Part shown: positions 14,078-23,486 of the stretch, piece after piece
Layout: the number at the start of each line of letters is the position of its first letter
How positions within the stretch are numbered: position 1 is the stretch's first letter
NCBI GenBank assembly: GCA_014904845.1
Contig: MU119347.1
Location: 1-64,000, forward strand
Origin: Acephala macrosclerotiorum
Lineage: Eukaryota > Ascomycota > Leotiomycetes > Helotiales > Mollisiaceae
Length of the DNA: 64,000 nt
Reading direction: 5' to 3'
Program-made: the position numbers and the translations under genes
Notes under the pieces: generated by a model
What the model was told of the DNA's origin: nothing
The model's input: only the letters and a program-made list of their open reading frames with translations
Database searches by the model: none

Positions 14078-16222
14078 TCACCCCAACCTCACAGTCTCAT
14101 ACCTCTGCACCAACTCCCCATACCACTTCTCACCATATCTATCAACAAGATCATCCCACTTTGCAAACTTCTCCCCATATTTTTGACCCTTTCTCAGCAC
14201 TGCCTCTCCACTCTTATCAAACAACACACAATCTAGCGGAAGCCAACTTCCTCCAACTCTTTCCATCTTGCCATCAACTTCAGCGACAAGCAGCATAAAG
14301 ATCATCCTATCCAGATTCGGATCCCTGTTTTCAACAGCAAGGAAACCGAAACAAGCATCTCCTTTCCAACGAGAATCGTGCTGGTCGAACTTCCATGACA
14401 AGAAGCAGCCATCGCGAAAATGAAGGTTGGTACGACACGGCAATCCATTTCTTTTGAGGATCGTGATTGGGACTGCCCAGCCAGAAATATGGATGAACTG
14501 GCTGATGTTGGTGAGGCTTTTCACGTTCTCGTACCGTTCGTGAAAGGCTTTCCAGGGTAAAATTTGGCCGTCGAGGAGTTCGATGCTGATTGTGATTGCC
14601 GGCGTTTGTTGCAAGGCATGGAAGTTGCTCATGTAGCTGAAGTAGAGATCTCCATCCCAGCCAACCCAAGACCAACTTGGGAGAGAAGGTATACGTTCGG
14701 CATCTCCGTATAGCCAGACCATGGATGAAAGAAATCCGGTGACGTGATAGTTCCCCGGCGCCGACTTTCCCTCTGGCTTTGGCACGATGGGTGAGCCCCA
14801 AAGATTGCGGATACGATGAGGGCCTGTCTCAAATGCTTTTGCAATTCCCAAGAAACCGCTTAGCTTATCTGACGTGTATGTAAGGGACTTGACCGAGAAG
14901 TCTATAATACGATCAAAAATATGAAGTGGTTCGTGACCCACTCCCCCAGGAAACACGACAATCTTGCCATCGGTGTTCCTGCCATTCAAGTTATAAGTAT
15001 ATTTCCTGTCGAGGATCTGGCCATTTGGATCATGCATGTTCTCCAGTGGGACATTGAGAGATTCGTAGCTGTACATCCCACTGCACTCGTAGTATACTTG
15101 TTCGTCTGTGAATATGATGCGTCGTTTGGATAGATATGCTTCTTGGAATGTCCAGCCTCGTGTCGACCAGCGGGAGTCTTTTAGGACTTCTGTTGCAATT
15201 GAGCCGGGACTAATGAGCTGAAAATGACCAAGGTTGACGACAGATTGTGGGCGTCGAGGACGGCTCACACTAGGGAGGCCATAGACAGGACCAATGCCTG
15301 CAGCAGCGACGATAGTGACCTCGGAATCCTTGTAGATAGAGTCCATTTGTTGTATCTGGGACATAGCCTGTTCCTTGTTCTGTTGATTGACGCAGTACCG
15401 ATCGATCCAGAGATATCGATAGCCAAGTTTGAGCGTGACAGCAATCGAGTCCTCGATTGTGGGCGGAAGATCGTGTCCAAGTTGTTCGGTATAGAGGGGT
15501 GGGCGTTCGTTCGCACCCCACATGTAGCTATGGGTGATATGAGGAAGAGAGTCTGCGGAAACAAGTGTGCGGTTTTGGCAGTCCAAAACTTTGAGATACT
15601 GAACCGTTGTTCGATTTTTCGAAGAACAAATGTCGGTGTGAATGCCCAGACACACCGACAACCAGCCTTTGAGTACGTCATAATCAACCTTTGAAGTACT
15701 CAGGATCCGAACAAAGTTCTCTTCCCTAGTCTATGGAAGGAGGACTTTGAAGCTCGACTCGTTAGTGACAACGTCACGCATCTGAAGCAAGACTCGTCGA
15801 GGGAGATCAGCCAGCAGGGGATAGTGATCCGCTAGATCTGGCCCATACATCTCGATGGTCGACTGCTCGGATGTGAATGACTGTAGCGCATAATTTTCGG
15901 GGGCCTTGGCTCGAATATTCACTGGGATCAAATTGAACAATGCTTTGCAAAGGGCACAAGAATCAATATCCCAATTGTCAACAGGTCCCAGGTTCGCAAT
16001 GACGTCCTGCTTGTGGCCACTCCATTGAAGAGGCTCTCTTTCGCCGTGCAAGACTTCGTCGAAATCGATTGCTTTGCACTTCTGGCACAGTTTATCGATT
16101 GCAAAGTCAGGCGTTGGACTTCTTGAAGCGAGATTGACTTCATTTTCCGGCTTATCGTTTTTGTTGGGTGGACCTGGGTTGTCAGAACTCAGGTCCTCCA
16201 AATTCAATCTACCGAGATCCAT
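14078..16222 (-). pseudogene. HET-domain (heterokaryon incompatibility) protein with one in-frame amber codon
   Basis: One continuous minus-strand frame of about 714 codons, broken only by TAG at 15,731-15,733 (codon 164). On both sides the frame reads as one protein. The N-terminal 163 residues carry a CxxC-type start (LCQKCKAIDFDEV) and a second Cys pair (SCALC). After the stop comes a linker of 23 codons, then the HET domain (PF06985 type), with HITHSYMWGA, YLWIDRYCVNQQN and STRGWTFQEAYLSKRR. HET proteins trigger cell death when genetically different hyphae fuse. CAG to TAG is a single C-to-T change in CpA context, as RIP makes, and the gene starts only about 200 bases from the RIPed isochore. 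No GT-AG intron removes the stop. Read-through or sequencing error are the alternatives. The next gene, gatB, is on the same strand and intact. Confidence 0.8.
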
Positions 16223-16679
16223 ATATTATAAAAATGTGTGGAAGAGATGCAGAAGGAAAATATGAACAAAATCGCAAACGATACCAGCCGCTAGGCTCAA
16301 ACACTTTGCGACAGGCTGCACGTGTAAGGCGCGGCAATTCAGGCGCTTCTATTGGGCACAATTATGTTGTCTAGATTGTGAAACACAGCCCAAACAATCC
16401 TCCTTGCAGGAATGAGGTGGAAAGGGTCGAAGTGGACAATGAAATGGTAGTGTATCTGAACTCCGTTACGAGAATATCTTCAAAGTCTCGCTGGCTGACG
16501 TAAGAAGAAGCAGAGCATACTGTCAACTCTTCTATCCCCCCCAGTACATCCTATTGTTCTTATAGCTAGGCCATCGTGTCATCAATGCCCTCGCTTGATC
16601 GCAGATATGCAGACGAACCTGCAAATATGAGATGAAAGGTAGAAGTTGAGGTTGGGAGAAAAGAGACCGAACTGAGTGT
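16223..16679. other. Intergenic, HET upstream / gatB downstream
   Basis: I see no gene here. It should hold the HET promoter at its left end and the gatB 3' end at its right end. Confidence 0.6.
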
Positions 16680-18500
16680 TCAACTCTTCCAGTTTTCCTT
16701 CATGAGCTTCTGCAGAACAGCTGTAGCTTGCTGCGGATCTACCCTGCCATCCGTATCCATTCTCATCATCTGGCCAACCAAAAAGTTGAGCTTTCCAGTC
16801 TTGCCAGCCAATATCTCCTCGATGACGTTCGAATCAAGTACACTCTTGGCCATGTCAATGTATTCTCTGTTTGAAAGAGGCTTGTACCATAAGCCTAGCT
16901 TGTCAACGATCGCTTCGGGTCTAGTGTCGACGTTCTGTATCCCGGCCTCGAAAAGCTCAGCGAGAACTTTTTTGGCAGTTTTCCCGGTAATCTTCATCCC
17001 GGTCAACAGACTAAGCAACTGGGCCAAGTTGGTTGCTTTTATCAAGCAGTCGCCGGTATCTGTAATACCTAGAGGATTCTCCTCGTTTGCTTCAGGATGC
17101 GACAGACCACCCATCTCGTGCAAGACCCAGTTTCCACAAAGCCTGCCAGCTACGCTTAGACCCTGATCGGGGAGCAATTTCGTATACTCATTGACAACAT
17201 TGTAGAAGTATTCGGCTCGACCTCCATTATCGTGAGAGGTTAAAGACATGGCATCTTTTGCAGTGAGACCGTATTGTTCGACCAAACCATGGATCTCTTC
17301 ATCGGGAAGAACAGGCATTGTTTGTTGTAGGTGGTTGAGAAGACTCGGGTCAATGACAACTGGCGCAATATCTGGGTCTGGCATATACCTGTAGTCAACC
17401 TCTCCCTCCTTGCCTCGTAATCGTTTTGTGCTCTTTTCTCCGATTGTCCACCCGCGGGTCTCGCCCTCGATGGCCCCTCCAGCAAGGAGAATGTCAATTT
17501 GGCGGTCGCGCTCTGCAATGATGGCATCTTCGACGGCCTTGAAACTGCTGAGATTCTTGATCTCTGTTCGCTGACCGAGCCCTTCTATACCCCCATATTC
17601 CTGCGTTCCGGGCCTTCCATCTCGTCTCTTGACTGAGACATTGACGTCAGCTCGTAACCCTCCAGACTGCATGCCGAGTACACAAGCGTCGACTGATTCC
17701 AGAATGGTCTGGATTTTTCGGACAAGTGCAGCTGCTGTACTTGGATGGTGGATCTCGGGGAGTGTAATAATCTCAATCAGCGGCAGTCCAACCCTATTGA
17801 AATCCAGTAAATGTATATCTCCCGGTTGTGACATCGTCTTGGCCGTATCCTGCTCCATCTGTATTTGCTTTATGCCAATTCGTACCGAATCCCCGTCCTC
17901 CTTGGCGATGCCGTCGTGCGGGTACAAAGTAATGTAGCCATCCTTCGCAAATGGTTCGTAGTATTGTGTGATCTGATATCCTGAAGGCTGGTCCCAATGA
18001 AAGTAGTGCTTACGATCGAATCGGCTTGTCTTGTTGATAGAACAATTTAGTGCCAAGGCTGCTCGAAGCGCAGGTATTAAGGTTTCTTTCTGGAAGATAG
18101 GTTGGGAGCCGGGTATGGCAACATCGAATAGCGCGACATGAGTATTCGGTACCTCGTTGATTGTTGATGCGGCAGAGGAGAACAATTTGCGTGCCGTGTT
18201 CAATTGCGCGTGTATCTCGATCCCAACCGTCAATTCCCATTCTTCAAGCCTCTGAAATCGCTGCCCCCTCCCTTGTACTTTCCGCAGCTTCTTCTCGTCC
18301 TTCAATTGCTTCCGGAACGCAATTGGCGCATCTTTCGGAGGAACATAGCTGCTTGTGTCCTCGGCCTGGGTTGTCTGATATCTCTGGGAATACAGAGATT
18401 GTACAGTCTGCCGATGTGTCATCTGTCGAAGACATCCACGGCCTGGAAGCTGTCCTCCGAACAGGTATTTTCGCAGAACGACTGGGGCAAATCGTGCCAT
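16680..18500 (-). CDS. gatB: Mitochondrial glutamyl-tRNA(Gln) amidotransferase subunit B
   Basis: A single-exon frame of 606 residues. GatB (yeast Pet112) is the kinase/transamidation subunit of the GatCAB/GatFAB complex, which converts Glu-tRNA(Gln) to Gln-tRNA(Gln) in mitochondria. The first 90 residues or so are rich in Arg and Ser and poor in acidic residues, as in a mitochondrial targeting peptide. The catalytic domain starts with WELTVGIEIHAQLNT and includes DVAIPGSQP, the signature RADVNVSVK, the block RTEIKNLSSFKAVEDAI and DYRYMPDPDI. The C-terminal third is the helical GatB/YqeY tail that contacts tRNA (LNFLVGQMMRMDTDGRVDP). No internal stop or frameshift, so this housekeeping gene shows that the neighbourhood is not generally mis-assembled. 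The ATG at 18,500 gives a normal presequence. The terminal stop is TGA. Confidence 0.97.
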   Translation of the reverse strand: MARFAPVVLRKYLFGGQLPGRGCLRQMTHRQTVQSLYSQRYQTTQAEDTSSYVPPKDAPIAFRKQLKDEKKLRKVQGRGQRFQRLEEWELTVGIEIHAQLNTARKLFSSAASTINEVPNTHVALFDVAIPGSQPIFQKETLIPALRAALALNCSINKTSRFDRKHYFHWDQPSGYQITQYYEPFAKDGYITLYPHDGIAKEDGDSVRIGIKQIQMEQDTAKTMSQPGDIHLLDFNRVGLPLIEIITLPEIHHPSTAAALVRKIQTILESVDACVLGMQSGGLRADVNVSVKRRDGRPGTQEYGGIEGLGQRTEIKNLSSFKAVEDAIIAERDRQIDILLAGGAIEGETRGWTIGEKSTKRLRGKEGEVDYRYMPDPDIAPVVIDPSLLNHLQQTMPVLPDEEIHGLVEQYGLTAKDAMSLTSHDNGGRAEYFYNVVNEYTKLLPDQGLSVAGRLCGNWVLHEMGGLSHPEANEENPLGITDTGDCLIKATNLAQLLSLLTGMKITGKTAKKVLAELFEAGIQNVDTRPEAIVDKLGLWYKPLSNREYIDMAKSVLDSNVIEEILAGKTGKLNFLVGQMMRMDTDGRVDPQQATAVLQKLMKENWKS

Positions 18501-19521
18501 TGGAGCTTGAATTCGGGCGGGGTAGGATCGGTTTTGGGTGGATTGAGCAGCTCCAGTCGCTGGAGAGCTATATACGTCGATAAACAGGATTGGGAGGCTG
18601 AAGGAAGGGCGTGTCGGGCGTCTGCAGAGTAGAGAGGCGACTTTTTAGGGGGTTTAGCCCGATTCGAGGAGCACTACAGGCGGTGCAGGCTTAGGCTACA
18701 CGAGTATTGTGTTGCATGAACCAGCCTGGTTGTACTTGCAATTTATTTGCTCGAGTTTGCGTGGTGCCGACAGGAAGTGGTGTGCATGTGTCTCTCGAGG
18801 ATTGGACGAGGTGCTGTTGATTGACCGAGTAGAAGAGTGGCACGTCGCCCGGAATCAGAGAATGGAGTCTTCTAGCATATGCATGGAGATCTGATGATGG
18901 CGGCGGCAGTAAGAGTGTGGGCACGGGGGTGATTTGTTGTGTGTTGAAGTCTGTTCCGCTGTTCCTCTGTTTTTCTCATAAAATAAAAAGTTCACGATCG
19001 CACTCTAGATCTCGGCCTCGCGAGTTGTTTTGGCCTTGCAGCCTTTCCCAGGCAACCAGGCAAAATATCACTTTGCCTAAGGTAGGGAAGGGATCGCGCT
19101 TGGACGGGATCATCAACACCCCAGCCAGCACTCCGAATCCCTATTCGACTGACCACTCGACCCCTCCAACGCCTTCAACCACACTGAAACAGCCCTGGAA
19201 CTCAACACGGGCGTCATATCTGACAAGATCACGGTTATATCTGCCCATATATCAAAACTGTGCCTCCTGAGACCACGGAATCATGCTCGTCGTCGCCATC
19301 AATCCCTTCGCATTCTCGACCTCATTCCTCAGCAAACAAATATGGTCACGCAGAGCTGGCCCGCATAAACAACTCACCGACACACCGCCATAGGTGAATG
19401 CCCAATACTCGACCCAGGTATGCCCTGCGAGACTGCCGCAGATCAGTTGGCACTGTTATATCCTTTGCTTTTTCCAATATAGGTGCTGAGCTGACGATAA
19501 GCAGTTCGTCATTCATCCGAC
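18501..19521. other. Divergent promoter region (gatB / DUF6594 gene)
   Basis: About 1 kb between two divergent intact genes. Short open frames are present but none has recognisable protein features. CT-rich stretches (18,960-19,260) before the plus-strand gene are typical of fungal promoters. Confidence 0.55.
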
Positions 19522-21670
19522 ATGGCTATGAAATACAGCAATCCAACAGTAGAATCAATGTTGGGAGACACCGAAGATGAAGAAAGGGAGGAAGTAAGGG
19601 GTACCGAGGAGGGATCTGCCACCGAGAGCGCACATCGCCACCCCAAGTCGTCGCATGAATCGGTTATGGTTGTGAATAGCAGGAAGGAGAAGCGGAGGAG
19701 GAAGCATCGAAGCAGTGGTGAGGGAAGCAGATATCCCAAGTCGAAATCGAAGAATATGGAAGGGAGAAAGTCTACATCTGGGAGGGACAATGCATCGGAG
19801 GGACTAAGGTATCGGCACCGCCGTTCGTCGTCTTATCGGAGCACGAGTTCGACGTCGTCCTCGGAAGACGATGAGCCAATTCCAGATCACAGGGCAGTAC
19901 TGGCTGCTGCCAGAGCACGGCTGACCTCGCCGTCAATGATGTCGACATTTACTACACAGACGACGGCTACAAACGCATCGAGTAGCTCTAGTGGCAGCAA
20001 TTCTACGGTCACACAGATGTCGATTGTGAAACGGCCCAACGCTAGGAAGAGACCGGCAGGAGATGCACCATTATCACCAGCCGTACCAGACCCTCCAGAT
20101 GTATTCACATTCATAGATGAAGGACATCACAGCGCTGCAGACGAGGAGCCCCATCAGGATACAGAGGAGCCCCATCAGGATACAGAGAGGCCCCAACAGG
20201 GCGAGGTCGAGGAGCATGATGGTCACGAGGAAGAGGAAGAAGAAGATTCAAGCGAGGAGGAAACTCCTCAATGGACACAGAAGCAGATTGACGCATCACC
20301 AATTGAATCTCCTGAACATGCCGGCAGTGCATCCTCGTCGGCATCAAGCAGCTTTCATGGGGACGACTTCTCGGATCCACCAATTGATAACGATACAGAT
20401 CGTAGCACGAGTCCAGAGAGAAGTGTCAAAGGGTCAGAGACTCATGAGCCGAGACCTTTGGAGACGATATCCGAGATCCCTGAAATACTAGCAGCTCCTG
20501 CTTCTCCGCCACAAACACCATCCCCAGCGCCCAGCGATCGAGCTTCGTCCAGAATGGCAGCACAAATGGCAGCTGCACAACAACGACAGCACCAGTATGG
20601 CTCAATGAATCAATTCGGAACTCCTAACATGCCTCGTGGGAATGCTCAGCTACCTATTGTTCCCCCATCGGCGTTAAGTGCTCGGTACCCACCACAAGTT
20701 GCTCAAAGACCATTGCCACGAGCAGAGAAGTTGCCAGTCACTGGGTACGAGCTTCTTGCGTCGCAACTCTCAACCAGAGCAGACACAGAAGATGGAGTTG
20801 GTATCAAGCCATTGTACAGAAAATTTGAGGCACTGAACCACAGACTCTTGCTGCATCTCCAAGATGAGTTAAGCGAGCTGGAAGAGCAACTTCATCGCCT
20901 TGATCATGCCGATACTCAATCACGACGAACAGATCGCCACATCGTTCCTGCTTCAAGACGAGCAGCTGCGATAGCTGGTGGAGAATTGCAATGGCACAAG
21001 ACTGATGTTCTTGGAAGGATCGGGTTCAAGCTGGCTCAATACAGTATAACATCCCACCTCTCCAACACTCGTCAGCACTCGCCAGCACTAACATGTCTCA
21101 GATCAAGCTCTCACCTCATTCAACGAGACACAACTCCTTGCACCTCCCACTATCGATGACATCGATCAATACCGAGAATACCTAGAGATGGAACAACCCA
21201 TCCATGAAGCAGAAACCCACTTCCTCGATCCAGAAGATGATCTCGTATCACTTTCCTCTCAGCCTCTGCATCACAAGTCGTACCGCCGGCGGTATCGCGA
21301 TTCCGACTCGCCTTCCTCTGGAGAGGTATCCTCATCCGAAGTATCGTCTCGGCAGTCGGCTTCTCCACAAAAAGATACATTAGCGAAAGCTTCCGAACCC
21401 CTGGATCAAGCGAAGGAGAACCTCCAGTCTATTTTCCCAGCTCTTGCTGCTGCGATTGCAACATCAATTCTTCTCCCAATTCTTACTTTTACCGTGATAC
21501 CAGGCTTCCTGGGAAGATTGATTGTTACTGGACTTGTGGCATTGTTTCTCATCGCTGCTCTTGTCCAAGCACAGATTCTTGGCAAGGGTGTGCTGTTAGG
21601 ACGAGAGGCCATGATGTGTGCAGGCATCTATGGAGGGGTCATGACTGTGATTGCTGGCATCATGTCGTGA
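19522..21670 (+). CDS. DUF6594-family membrane protein
   Basis: Two exons, 19,522-21,043 and 21,102-21,670, joined across a 58-nt intron (gtataa...cag, branch ctaac) give 696 residues in frame. The first 410 residues are low complexity: Arg/Ser-rich, then Glu-rich with a tandem EEPHQDT repeat, then Pro/Ser-rich, so probably disordered. The DUF6594 domain (PF20237) follows: GYELLASQL, LYRKFEALNHRLLLHLQDEL, then the intron-spanning FKLAQYNQALTSFNETQLL and REYLEMEQP. The C-terminus has two or three hydrophobic segments (IFPALAAAIATSILLPILTF; LIVTGLVALFLIAALVQA; the last 20 residues), as is usual for this family. Function is unknown; such proteins are abundant in Pezizomycotina. Without the intron the frame ends early in an unrelated tail. 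The stop is TGA. Confidence 0.88.
20144..20196 (+). repeat. 21-bp tandem repeat inside the DUF6594 gene
   Basis: About 2.5 copies of a 21-bp unit (gagccccatcaggatacagag) that encode EEPHQDT twice and then a diverged ERPQQ. The unit is a multiple of three, so copy number can change without breaking the frame. It lies in the acidic low-complexity part. Confidence 0.8.
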
Positions 21671-22532
21671 CCCTCTTGGAGCCTGGATATGACGATCATG
21701 TTGGCATTCCATTGACCTTTGTTCATGGGGTCATCGTGGCCAGGCGGTGGAGTTTGGGCTGGATGTGTATGCACCAAAGTCTTGGTGATATGCGAAGTAG
21801 CTGGTGTATTTGGTGTGTTGACTACTTCTGCTCTTTTAGTTTGGAATTTGGAATTATGATACCCTGTCTGCAATATGCGTTCTATTCTTTTTCCTTTTTC
21901 CCCCCCTTTTTGGGGGGGCTTGGCTAGCAATCCAGTTCTACCGCACATTCTTTTAAATGTCTTCACCTGTGTGGAATATTCAGGTAGTCTTTTGGGAAGC
22001 ATAAATTTGTATGACATCTTTATCTCAGGCTGTACTCCTTTCTAAACATGCTTTCCAATTTCCCTATCCACCTGGGACGTTCTTTCAAACAAACATTTGT
22101 ACGCTAGTTTCATGTTCTGTTACATCAAATCACATATTATGCGTATCACAATCAAGTTTATCAAATTTTTAGAAAGGCCAACGCAAGTTCATTGTTCCAT
22201 ATCCACCGGTAAAATGCAACACAAAAAAGACGCCCGTTCCATATCCCATGTTCCATATCCATTTCCTATTATATTTCCCCAACGCTAACTAATAAGCGCT
22301 AGAAATCACCGCCCAGCTCATAGCAGATCTGCTGATATTAGTGAATGTTCCAAGTGGTTGTGGCTGATTTTGTGGTGTGGTGAAGCGGGGTATTTATTGA
22401 GAAGCAGATCTATGTCCAACCCATCCATCGACTCGAATGTCCTACCCTTCCCAGAACATCCCCTCCCCACCCCTCATCGCTTAGAGAATATCCCTATTTA
22501 CCAACTAATTTCAATGTCCCAACCCCTCACCC
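21671..22532. other. Intergenic, no gene seen
   Basis: The convergent 3' side of the DUF6594 gene and the expansin-like gene. Contains c8 and g7 homopolymers near 21,901-21,917 and T-rich sequence. No open frame with protein-like features. Confidence 0.5.
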
Positions 22533-23117
22533 TCACCAAAAGTACATACACCCCAAAGCCCCGACACCCAAATCACCTCGAAAAGCCTGAAAAGCACCAA
22601 CACTCAAGCCAGTATACTCAGCGACGCAATCGGAACATGTGTCTTGGATCTGAACCACGATGCTGGCGTCATTCCAGGAGACGCGGGCGAGGTGGTTGCA
22701 GAGGGCGTTGCAGCCGTAGGTAGGGGAGATGGCTGCGATTATGTCGTTGTCCTGGTGAGGGGCGGGGCTGTTAGTGGGAGGTGGGGGCGAGGGATGGGGA
22801 GTGGAGGAGGTGGAAGGCTGAATGATGGTTCATTGAAGACTACTTTGAAAGCGAAGGGGGGAAGGAGACGCGGTACGTCCCTGGGCAGTGATTGGAGGTG
22901 TGAAATGGAGGGGTTAATGTTGAAATTTGGAAGGTTACGAGATTGAGGAATGGAGGAAGGACGGGAGCAAACTCACAAAGTGATAATTACCACAAGAGCC
23001 AGCATCACCAAGCTAATTATACCAGGTAGCCCAACCATTGATAGCCTTGACCAGACCAGCGGCAGCAAGAGCCATGATGGTGGTGCTGGTGAGGATGGAC
23101 CTGGGGTTGAATTGCAT
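22533..23117 (-). pseudogene. Expansin/RlpA-like small secreted protein with in-frame amber codon
   Basis: Exon 1 is 23,117-22,977 and exon 2 is 22,751-22,533, with a 225-nt intron (gtgagt...accag, phase 0). The joined frame of 119 codons has a signal peptide (TIMALAAAGLVKAI), then NGWATWYN, LGDAGSCGNYHF, DNDIIAAISPTYGCNALC, RVSWNDASIVVQIQDTCSDC and LSVGAFQAF. This is the double-psi beta-barrel fold of small fungal expansin-like/barwin-like proteins, which act in the wall or apoplast. Codon 35 is TAG (23,013-23,015), directly after ATWYN. A Gln codon CAG would give a smooth sequence, so one C-to-T change explains it. Skipping it by splicing would need a 42-nt intron with donor GTCAAG that removes the conserved WATWY block, so I favour a nonsense mutation. 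The Cys pairs are otherwise intact. Confidence 0.72.
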
Positions 23118-23486
23118 TTTGGCTGTCGGAAGGAGATAGAAAGCGAGTCTTCAGTCGAGCTACAGATAATAGTAGAAATACGCAGGAAGCAGAGCCGGCT
23201 TGGAATCTTCCTGGTGTTGCCTACAACGGATAGGCAAAGCCAGAGATCTAAAGGTGCTATGATGATCCTCGCAGGATTGTTGGATAATTTTGCTCCGTTG
23301 GAGCTCCGTAAGATGTCAAATGTCAGAATGGAGTCCAAGTATGTGGCTCTGGAAAAGGGGCTCGCTTAGCACCACATCTTCCATTCCAGCAACGAGGAAT
23401 GTACTTTTCTTCTTTAGTTGACGCGACATCCACATCTTCGTGCATCACAATATTTACTTCTAATATCTTCTGTACTTCAACGCACA
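23118..23486. other. Divergent intergenic region
   Basis: Short spacer between the expansin-like gene (minus) and the HExxH gene (plus). It presumably holds both promoters. Nothing distinctive seen. Confidence 0.5.

Noticed and set aside
16702..17166. Long plus-strand open frame opposite gatB
   Set aside because: Antisense shadow of a conserved gene; its translation has no protein-like pattern.
20111..20491. Alternative frames on both strands inside the DUF6594 gene
   Set aside because: They come from the repetitive acidic segment and carry only low-complexity Arg/Pro/His-rich translations.
22644..23369. Plus-strand open frames over the expansin-like gene
   Set aside because: The minus strand gives a signal peptide, conserved domain blocks and a GT-AG intron; the plus frames are Gly/Arg-rich shadows.
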